Part shown: in pieces, positions 1 to 4,610 of the stretch | Layout of the letters: each line of letters starts with the position of its first letter | Numbering within the stretch: the first letter of the stretch is position 1 | Assembly: GCA_900553035.1 (NCBI GenBank) | Contig: USCC01000125.1 | Location: 1 to 5,558, forward strand | Length of the DNA stretch: 5,558 bases | Source of the DNA: an uncultured Rhodospirillaceae bacterium | Lineage (GTDB): Bacteria; Pseudomonadota; Alphaproteobacteria; CAAGCB01; CAG-977 | Direction of reading: 5' to 3' | Program-made: the position numbers and the translations under genes | Notes under the pieces: model-generated | The model's input: only the letters and a program-made list of their open reading frames with translations | Told to the model about the DNA's origin: nothing | Database searches by the model: none

Positions 1-264
1 GATTTAATCCCGATCCTTAAGTATTTTTCATCGCCGGGCGGTATGACCGAAACGATACAGCTGTTCTGCGGCCGGATTGATTCCGACCGCCATGGTACAC
101 TGGGCGGACTGGAATCCGAAGCCGAGGACATCCGGGTGCTCGTCATGCCCGCGGATGAAGCCGTCCGGGATTTGAAGGACGGGAAAATAAACAACGCCGC
201 AACAGTCATTGCATTGCAGTGGTTTATGCTGAACAGAGAGATGCTGAAAGAACGGTGGGGATAA
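1..264 (+). CDS. nudF: ADP-ribose pyrophosphatase, NudF-type Nudix hydrolase (3' part only)
   Basis: The frame is open from base 1 to the TAA at 262-264 and gives the last 87 residues; the start lies left of the window. The segment SSPGGMTET, then EAEDIRVLVMPADEA, then the ending KINNAATVIALQWF, match the C-terminal half of the E. coli NudF family, whose own end reads SPGGTSE, ENEDIRV and KIDNAASVIALQW. The Nudix box itself should lie upstream and is not visible. Family members are cytoplasmic and hydrolyse ADP-ribose to AMP and ribose 5-phosphate, limiting free ADP-ribose and ADP-sugars. The lipoprotein gene follows on the same strand after 62 bases, with a promoter candidate in that gap, so the two are probably separately transcribed. 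I see no terminator after this gene. The family call is strong; the exact substrate is inferred. Confidence 0.9.
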   Translation, partial: DLIPILKYFSSPGGMTETIQLFCGRIDSDRHGTLGGLESEAEDIRVLVMPADEAVRDLKDGKINNAATVIALQWFMLNREMLKERWG

Positions 265-271
265 CGTCCGT

Positions 272-300
272 TTGCCCCGCCGCCTTTAATCGCGTAAAAT
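272..300 (+). promoter_or_regulatory. Candidate sigma70-type promoter for the lipoprotein gene
   Basis: TTGCCC at 272-277 and TAAAAT at 295-300 are separated by 17 bases, the optimal spacing. They match 4 of 6 and 5 of 6 consensus positions. Transcription would begin near base 307 and leave a leader of about 20 bases that contains the AGGAAAGGA ribosome-binding site at 311-319. The position just after the Nudix gene stop and before the lipoprotein start supports the call. Confidence 0.45.
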
Positions 301-326
301 CAGGAATGACAGGAAAGGATATCCCC

Positions 327-1487
327 ATGAAGACACGACAAAAACGGATAAGCGCTGCCGCGCTTCTGACACTGGCCGCTCTGGCCGGGGGATGCTCAAC
401 GGCGCCGGGTCGGTCGTTTTTCAAAACGCCGACGGAACAGGCGATTGTGAGCCTGTCGCTGGGGGATTATGAAAACGCGGCCAATTCCTCGGAAAAAGCG
501 CTGAAAAAAAACGCTTCAGATCCTTATGCTCTGATGGTGGCGGGCATCGCCTATGAAAATCTGGGATTCCCCAACAAATCGCGCCGCTTTTACGAAGATG
601 TGGTCGCTTTGAACGGTTCGGAAACGGGCGTTTTCAACGTCTTTAAGAACATCCCGGCGCAGACGCTGGGCAAAACGGCTTCGGATCGTCTGGTCATGAT
701 GGAACAGAAAAAACATCCGATCGCCGCTTATGACCCGACGATGCAAGCGGCCGTTTTTACCGAAGAAGCCTTCCCGGGCGGCGTTCGGGTGACGGCCGTA
801 TCCACCCCCAAAGTAACGGAAGTCGTCGTTAAGGGCGGTCTGGATATGCTGAGCGAAGGGGATCGCAATGTGGTACAGCGTTTCCTGACGTTCATGCAAC
901 TGCGTGACGAACATCTGGCCACGGCGGAAGAGTTTGAACAGCGCCGCGCCGCGAATCTCGGCGGCCTTCTGCCGTATACTCTTGCGCCGGCCGGACTGGG
1001 TCTGAACCAGAGTGTTCCCCCCGCGCAGGCCATTATTGGCCGTCTGAACGCGCTGAAGGACGCGCTGGAAATGCGAGCCATTACGCCGCGCGAACATGCG
1101 GCCGAACGTGAAATCATTCTGGATGCGCTGCTGCCCGCAAACCCGCGTCGCCGCATGGAACCTCTGCCGCCGCCGAAAGGTATGCTGGACGGCGCGACGG
1201 CTCTTCGGCGCATTGAAATGCTGAAAAACATGGGGCTTATTTCATCACGTGAGGCCGAGGAGGAAAAAGAGGCGATTGAACGTCTGGTGTACATGCGCCT
1301 GGGGATGACGGACGGAAACAAGGGAATTGACGCCAAGGCCGCTTCGGCATGCATCCGCAAATGTCTGACAACGCCGAAAGTGGTGTGTCCTCAGGTTCCG
1401 GCCCCCAAACCGGCCGTAAAGAAAAAGGCGGTGAAACGCAAGGCTCCGGTGAAAAAGCCGGCGTTATGTCCGTGCCCTGCCTCATAG
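327..1487 (+). CDS. Lipoprotein with TPR-like region, three SHOCT-like repeats and Lys/Pro/Cys-rich tail
   Basis: I do not recognise a named gene. The start at 327 is chosen over an upstream in-frame ATG at 219 because it has AGGAAAGGA 7 bases before it and opens directly into a lipoprotein signal: basic MKTRQKR, a hydrophobic stretch, then LAGGC with the lipidated Cys at residue 23. The product is 386 residues, probably anchored in the envelope and facing the periplasm. Residues about 34-96 form a TPR-like helical pair (LSLGDYENAANSSEKAL; AGIAYENLGFPNKSRRFYEDV). Residues 185-218, 239-270 and 294-322 look like three diverged copies of a short helical unit resembling SHOCT: a leucine-rich helix, a turn such as LATAEEF, AITPREH or LISSREA, then a charged helix. 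The tail from about 340 carries five Cys (342, 346, 354, 381, 383) and a run of Lys, Pro, Ala and Val. Function is unknown; a scaffold or assembly role is only a guess from TPR content. A terminator follows at 1516. Confidence 0.85.
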   Translation: MKTRQKRISAAALLTLAALAGGCSTAPGRSFFKTPTEQAIVSLSLGDYENAANSSEKALKKNASDPYALMVAGIAYENLGFPNKSRRFYEDVVALNGSETGVFNVFKNIPAQTLGKTASDRLVMMEQKKHPIAAYDPTMQAAVFTEEAFPGGVRVTAVSTPKVTEVVVKGGLDMLSEGDRNVVQRFLTFMQLRDEHLATAEEFEQRRAANLGGLLPYTLAPAGLGLNQSVPPAQAIIGRLNALKDALEMRAITPREHAAEREIILDALLPANPRRRMEPLPPPKGMLDGATALRRIEMLKNMGLISSREAEEEKEAIERLVYMRLGMTDGNKGIDAKAASACIRKCLTTPKVVCPQVPAPKPAVKKKAVKRKAPVKKPALCPCPAS

Positions 1488-1515
1488 GAGCCGCAATGGA
1501 AAAGTTTTAAATGAT

Positions 1516-1544
1516 AAAGGCGGAACTTTCGGGGTCCGCCTTTT
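1516..1544 (+). terminator. Rho-independent terminator after the lipoprotein gene, possibly bidirectional
   Basis: AAAGGCGGA at 1516-1524 pairs with TCCGCCTTT at 1535-1543 around a 10-base loop containing TTCG, followed by TTTTCATTTT. It lies 29 bases after the lipoprotein stop and 22 bases beyond the stop of the convergent XRE-type gene. On the minus strand the stem is followed only by a broken T-rich run, so termination in that direction would be weaker. Confidence 0.85.
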
Positions 1545-1565
1545 CATTTTCGGGCAAAAAAGAAA

Positions 1566-1895
1566 TTATTTCAGGGCGCGCAAGACTCTGACAGCACGTG
1601 CAAGATCAGCTTTGTTCATCTCCGATAAAAGAGCTGAAGCTTCATTTTTTAAATTCATAATATCAAATTTTTCGTTTTCTCTGTTGTCCAGAATGTCTCC
1701 GAACGAACAGTCAAGAAGGCCAACAATCTTTTCCAGATTTTCTAAGGAAACGCCCTGTCCCCGTTCAATGTTGCTGATTGATTTGGCCGAAATATGACAC
1801 AGTTCGGCAAGCCTTTCCTGTGACATTTTCGGCTTTTTTGCTTCACGAAAAGCCTTGATACGTTTCCCGATATTTCTTTTTAAATTTTCAATCAT
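1566..1895 (-). CDS. XRE/Cro-CI family helix-turn-helix transcriptional regulator
   Basis: This 109-residue protein has a typical XRE DNA-binding domain at about residues 8-68: KRIKAFREAKKPKMSQERLA, then the recognition helix area HISAKSISNIERGQ, then LENLEKIVGLLDCSFGDIL. The C-terminal 40 residues (about 70-109) are a short charged helical region with LKNEASALLSEMNKADLARAVRVLRAL, perhaps for dimerisation. There is no enzymatic or sensor domain. The ATG at 1893-1895 has a poor ribosome-binding site; AGGAA lies about 16 bases upstream, so translation may be weak or use a leader-poor message. It is convergent with the lipoprotein gene and divergent from the helicase fragment at 2083-2643. Proteins of this size and type act as repressors in phages and mobile elements or as controllers of restriction-modification genes; the neighbour makes the second possible, but its target cannot be told from sequence. 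The stop TAA is at 1566-1568. Confidence 0.88.
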   Translation of the reverse strand: MIENLKRNIGKRIKAFREAKKPKMSQERLAELCHISAKSISNIERGQGVSLENLEKIVGLLDCSFGDILDNRENEKFDIMNLKNEASALLSEMNKADLARAVRVLRALK

Positions 1896-1950
1896 GTTGC
1901 CAGTTTAAGTTCCTGAAAAAACGAATTACAGGTAGACAAGGTTCCAATTT

Positions 1951-2019
1951 TGCGTCAATAAAGGAAGTCTAGGTTCTTGTTTTTTTTAAATTAGGAAATT
2001 TTTTTTCCATGTTGACGCA
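1951..2019. repeat. 8-bp inverted repeat flanking AT-rich spacer between regulator and helicase fragment
   Basis: TGCGTCAA at 1951-1958 and TTGACGCA at 2012-2019 are perfect inverted copies, 53 bases apart. Each contains TTGACG, a good -35 element, pointing outward to the regulator on the minus strand and to the helicase fragment on the plus strand; no convincing -10 lies at the right distance for either. The spacer holds two T8 tracts (1980-1987 and 1999-2006). A looser direct repeat, AGxCxAGGTTC, occurs at 1934-1944 and 1966-1976, exactly 32 bases (about three helical turns) apart. The arrangement suits an operator of the XRE protein or a recombination scar; both are inference. Confidence 0.4.
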
Positions 2020-2082
2020 CAAACAGGTCATCAGCGCGCAGAGGGTCGCAGATTTGCGGACGGCAATCCTGACAAAAGCGCG

Positions 2083-2643
2083 TTGCTGGTCAATGTGGAC
2101 AACGAAACCCTGAAGGCCTTGATGAACAATCCGCGCGCGATGGAGGCTTTGCAACGTATTGAGGGATTCCGCAGTTTAAACAAGGAACTGGCGATAATCG
2201 TCAACCGTTCAGAAGCATTGAAAAAAGCAAAAAAAGAAGCAACCGGCGGCGAAAGTACGGCTGAAAAACGCAATTTGACCAAAGAAGAAAAGGAAATCAA
2301 GTCAAAACGCAAGGAAATTCAGGAAAAGCTGCTGAAATTCGCCACCCGAATTCCCGTGTTCATGTACTTGACGGATGCGCGCGAACAAACTTTAAAAGAC
2401 GTAATTACTCAGCTGGAACCGACGTTGTTTCGCAAAGTAACGGGCTTGACGATACCGGATTTTGAATTGCTGATCAGCATCGGCATTTTCAACGCGCAAG
2501 TCATGAATTCTGCTATTCTGGCTTTTAAGCGATATGAAGAAGCGTCCTTGACTTATACGGGATTGAACAAGCATGAAAACGAAAAAATCGGAGGCTGGGA
2601 CACCCGATTCACGGTTGAAGAAATGCGGAAAGCATGGACGTAG
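2083..2643 (+). pseudogene. C-terminal fragment of a large restriction-type DEAD/DEAH helicase
   Basis: The frame is open from 1990 to the TAG at 2641-2643 but has no ATG until 2122; the coordinates use the TTG at 2083 (186 residues). No good ribosome-binding site precedes any start. The text LLVNVDNETLKALMNNP, IEGFRSLNKELAIIVNRSE, FATRIPVFMYLTDAREQTLK and DVITQLEPTLFRKVTGLTI recalls, from memory, the extreme C-terminus of large DEAD/DEAH helicase proteins annotated as restriction-type or type III res subunit-like. In those the helicase motifs lie far upstream; none are present here (no Walker A, no DEAD box). Residues about 45-82 are a Lys/Glu-rich segment, likely coiled coil. The frame has no internal stops, so decay is recent or the fragment is still selected. 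The front end is replaced by AT-rich DNA next to the regulator gene. Alternatively it could be a free-standing small protein derived from the domain. Truncation is well supported; the family name is moderately sure. Confidence 0.5.
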
Positions 2644-2651
2644 TCGGACAG

Positions 2652-2687
2652 GTTTCCTTCTGCCATGGCAGGGGGAGGGGCGGAAAC
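2652..2687. repeat. Hairpin with central 12-bp perfect palindrome after the helicase fragment
   Basis: GTTTCC at 2652-2657 pairs with GGAAAC at 2682-2687, enclosing the perfect palindrome CTGCCATGGCAG at 2660-2671 and a G-rich run at 2671-2680. It sits between the stop of the helicase fragment and the shared terminator. It could strengthen termination, or be a protein-binding site near the tRNA 3' end. No function is shown. Confidence 0.35.
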
Positions 2688-2688
2688 T

Positions 2689-2718
2689 AAAAAAGCAGTC
2701 TTAAAAGACTGCTTTTTT
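2689..2718. terminator. Bidirectional Rho-independent terminator between helicase fragment and tRNA-Asp
   Basis: AAAAAAGCAGTC at 2689-2700 and GACTGCTTTTTT at 2707-2718 are perfect 12-base inverted copies around the 6-base loop TTAAAA. The A and T runs at the ends give a U-tract on either strand. It therefore ends the tRNA-Asp transcript, 3 bases beyond the CCA, and also any plus-strand transcript through the helicase fragment. Confidence 0.88.
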
Positions 2719-2721
2719 AAA

Positions 2722-2799
2722 TGGCGGGAGCGACGGGGCTCGAACCCGCGACCTACGGCGTGACAGGCCGTCACTCTAACCAAACTGAGCTACGCCCCC
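2722..2799 (-). tRNA. tRNA-Asp, anticodon GUC
   Basis: A complete cloverleaf can be drawn on the minus strand. The acceptor strands are GGGGGCG and CGCTCCC (7 pairs, one G-U). The D stem is GCTC with GAGT and a 10-base loop AGTTTGGTTA. The anticodon stem is ACGGC with GCCGT, loop CTGTCAC, anticodon GTC at 2764-2762. The T arm is GCGGG-TTCGAGC-CCCGT. The discriminator is G, as expected for tRNA-Asp, and CCA is encoded at 2724-2722. G-U pairs at the base of the D stem, in the acceptor stem and at the start of the T stem are slightly unusual but tolerated. Glucokinase lies just upstream on the same strand; a dedicated promoter lies between them and a strong terminator follows. Its 3' end faces the regulator/helicase-fragment segment, the side on which tRNA-directed islands insert. 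Confidence 0.97.
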
Positions 2800-2811
2800 G
2801 CGACAGAAACA

Positions 2812-2840
2812 CTTATATAGGCTTCCTTTTTCCTTTGCAA
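2812..2840 (-). promoter_or_regulatory. Promoter for tRNA-Asp
   Basis: On the minus strand TTGCAA (2840-2835) and TATAAG (2817-2812) are separated by 17 bases. Transcription would start near 2805, about 6 bases before the mature 5' end of the tRNA. It lies in the 51-base gap between the glucokinase stop and the tRNA; I see no terminator for glucokinase in that gap, so read-through from glucokinase may also reach the tRNA. Confidence 0.6.
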
Positions 2841-2850
2841 GAGTTTTTTT

Positions 2851-3828
2851 CTAAATGTTTAACTTTTTTTGAATGATCCCGGAAAGTCCCAGAAAAGCGG
2901 GGTATTTTGCCGTCATCACATACGTCGGAATGCGTGAAAGATACTGTGTGAAGCGTCCTTTTGCCTCAAAGCGTACGCGGAAAGAGGATTCCTCAAACAT
3001 TTTCAAAAGCCCTTCGCGCGGGATGATCCCCCCTGCAATATAGACGCCGCCCAAAGCGCCAACGGTCAGAGCCAGGTTCCCGGCCAGCGTGCCGAGCAGG
3101 CCGAACATCATCTGGATGGCTTCAATGCAGAGGCGGTCTCCGGCCAAAGCCCTTCTGGAAATTTCGTCGGGAGAGAGCGTTTCGGGTTTTGCCCCGCGCA
3201 GGGTCAGAAGGGTACGGTAAAGGTTTGTCAGGCCCATTCCCGAAACGACGCGTTCCGCAGAGACATGGCCGTATTCCTGGCGCAGAGAGGCGATAACCCG
3301 TTCCTCTTCCGGATAGGGGGCCGGCATTGTCGCGTGGCCGCCTTCGCTGGCAAGAGCGAACCAGGAACCATCCTGTTGCGGGACGAGGATGGAAACACCC
3401 AGGCCCGTGCCGGGGCCGATAACGGCGATCGGGAATTCCGGTGTCGGTTCACCGCCGCCGATTTTTTTCTTTTCGTTGTCTTTCAGCATGGGAACGGCCA
3501 GAGCCTGAGCGACAAAATCATTGATAACCGGCAACATTTCAAAGCCAAGGTCGCGCTTGAGTTCCGAAATGGAGAAAGCCCAGTCACAGTTCGTCATCGT
3601 CACGATATCGTCCAGAACCGGGCTTGCAATGGCCAGAGCGCCGATCGTCGGCCGTTCGCCGTGATAATCAATCCGGCTGAAATAATCGAGAATAGCTTCC
3701 TTCGGCGAAGGATAGTCCCGGCACATCAGCGTCAGGGGGTAGGAGACCTCTCCGTTTTTCGAGCATAAGGCAATCCGGGCGTTCGTTCCGCCGATATCGG
3801 CAATCAGGCCCAAAGATGTTTCGGACAT
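2851..3828 (-). CDS. glk: Glucokinase (ATP-dependent, E. coli Glk family)
   Basis: Cytoplasmic enzyme that phosphorylates glucose to glucose 6-phosphate with ATP, feeding glycolysis, the Entner-Doudoroff or the pentose phosphate route. The 325-residue product is close to the 321 residues of E. coli Glk. Visible motifs in order: ADIGGTNAR at residues 10-18 (phosphate loop), VINDFVAQA at 101-109 with the catalytic Asp at 104, GPGTGLGV at 138-145, the sugar-binding EGGH at 162-165, EYGHVSAERVVSG at 185-197, and GGVYIAGGI at 260-268 (adenosine site). The Cys-rich zinc motif of ROK-family kinases is absent, confirming the Glk group. The ATG at 3826-3828 is chosen because AAAGGAA lies about 10 bases upstream and homology begins there; a longer frame running to 3909 adds 27 residues unlike the family. 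All key residues are present, so the enzyme should be active. tRNA-Asp follows; upstream is a long gap without a gene, so glk is probably transcribed alone. Confidence 0.96.
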   Translation of the reverse strand: MSETSLGLIADIGGTNARIALCSKNGEVSYPLTLMCRDYPSPKEAILDYFSRIDYHGERPTIGALAIASPVLDDIVTMTNCDWAFSISELKRDLGFEMLPVINDFVAQALAVPMLKDNEKKKIGGGEPTPEFPIAVIGPGTGLGVSILVPQQDGSWFALASEGGHATMPAPYPEEERVIASLRQEYGHVSAERVVSGMGLTNLYRTLLTLRGAKPETLSPDEISRRALAGDRLCIEAIQMMFGLLGTLAGNLALTVGALGGVYIAGGIIPREGLLKMFEESSFRVRFEAKGRFTQYLSRIPTYVMTAKYPAFLGLSGIIQKKLNI

Positions 3829-3930
3829 AATCTTCTGTTCCTTTCTGTATTTTACCAAAGAATGCCATAATGTCGGGTAAAGATAAATACAAAAAACGGT
3901 TTGAAACATGTTTCGGGGCGTGTGTTTCAG

Positions 3931-3962
3931 AAGGGCCGAAAGAAAGTAGGCCTTGTTTTTTT
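3931..3962 (+). terminator. Orphan terminator-like hairpin
   Basis: AAGGGCC (3931-3937) pairs with GGCCTT (3949-3954) with one bulged G, followed by G and seven T (3956-3962). This looks like a plus-strand intrinsic terminator, but no plus-strand gene precedes it: the DNA to the left is the glucokinase leader on the other strand. It may be chance or may end an antisense or small RNA. Confidence 0.3.
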
Positions 3963-4280
3963 GTTTGAAGGGACCGCCGCAGCGGAAGAGGCCTTTTTCG
4001 GGTGCGGATTCAGCTATGGAAACAAGGCGGAACGGTACTTACGATATCGATAGCATCCTTTCCGTGATATACCCGCCGCAGTCGGGAATGTCTGACCCGG
4101 CGTATTTCGATGTTTTCGGACGAAGATTGCCTCCATTTTTTATGACGAGATGTTTTGTTCTTGCAGGAAATGCATAAGCCTGCCAAACGGCACCTCAGAA
4201 GAACGTAAGAAGCCGCACCGTTGAAACTTCTTCCGTACGGTTTCCCGGAAATACAGAAACACTGCGGAGCAGAGACTTCT

Positions 4281-4361
4281 ATTTGCTTTGAAAAAAACAT
4301 ATCTCCGGCGTTTTTTCACGCTAACCCGGGTCATGGTAGGGGCTTTTTATTAAAAGCAAAT
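4281..4361. repeat. 9-bp inverted repeat in the intergenic region
   Basis: ATTTGCTTT at 4281-4289 and AAAGCAAAT at 4353-4361 are perfect inverted copies separated by 63 bases. The right arm overlaps a small hairpin (4342-4357). No function can be assigned. Confidence 0.35.
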
Positions 4362-4534
4362 TTCTTCGGAAATGCAAAAGAGCATGGCAGTACAATTCGA
4401 AGCTTCCTTGTCTTCTTTTCTGCTCTTGTTTCAGGCTGAAGTTAATGCTCGGAATGCTCTGCAAAATTTTCCGGCTTTGAAAAGACACAACCGATCGTTT
4501 TTTCAGGCCGGCGGCTGACGCTCTGATCACGATT

Positions 4535-4562
4535 TATGCTGAAAGCATATCCTTTTAAAGGA
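4535..4562. repeat. Two adjacent palindromes downstream of the RNase J-like gene
   Basis: TATGCT-GAA-AGCATA (4535-4549) is immediately followed by TCCTTT-T-AAAGGA (4550-4562). They lie about 50 bases beyond the stop of the minus-strand RNase J-like gene. Neither is followed by a T-run on the minus strand, so they are not a standard terminator, but they could stabilise the 3' end of that message. Confidence 0.35.
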
Positions 4563-4610
4563 ATACGGCCCGCGCATCACGGCTGAAATCTCTCTTTTTC
4601 GGAAAAGCCT

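Larger units (their letters stand above)
3829..4610. other. 782-base intergenic region with no supportable gene
   Basis: Short frames exist on both strands (for example 3953-4177 and 4221-4439 plus; 4010-4300 and 4140-4334 minus), but none has a convincing ribosome-binding site, recognisable domain or family motif, and they overlap one another. I see no tRNA, SRP, 6S or tmRNA signature. The part next to 3829 must hold the glucokinase promoter, but no clear -35/-10 pair stands out. The region contains a terminator-like hairpin (3931-3962), a 9-bp inverted repeat (4281-4361), a small hairpin GCTTTT-TATT-AAAAGC (4342-4357), a tandem AATGCTC pair (4444-4459) and two adjacent palindromes (4535-4562). 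It may be a decayed gene, an unrecognised RNA or simply regulatory space. Confidence 0.5.

Noticed and set aside
219..326. Upstream start for the lipoprotein
   Set aside because: It would overlap the Nudix gene and bury the lipoprotein signal inside the protein; the start at 327 has the good ribosome-binding site.
516..1360. Minus-strand frames of about 190-210 codons under the lipoprotein gene
   Set aside because: Shadows of the lipoprotein coding frame; Arg/Ser-rich translations with no family resemblance.
1962..1987. Weak hairpin AGGAA/TTCTT followed by G and T8 as a plus-strand terminator
   Set aside because: Only 5 pairs including a G-U, and no plus-strand gene upstream to terminate.
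1500..2000. A second copy of the tRNA-Asp 3' end as an attachment site
   Set aside because: I looked for the T-arm and acceptor sequence on both strands left of the tRNA and found only short chance matches such as TTCGGGGTCCGCC near 1529.
2553..2783. Minus-strand frame running through tRNA-Asp
   Set aside because: Its start is inside the tRNA and it crosses the strong terminator; a common artefact of open frames through tRNA genes.
3265..3768. Long plus-strand frame opposite glucokinase
   Set aside because: It lies wholly antisense to the well-supported glucokinase gene and has no domain or ribosome-binding site.
3829..3909. 27-residue N-terminal extension of glucokinase
   Set aside because: Unlike the family; the ribosome-binding site and homology both place the start at 3828.
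4010..4530. Several 60-96 codon minus-strand frames in the gap before glucokinase
   Set aside because: Mutually overlapping, no ribosome-binding sites, no recognisable motifs.
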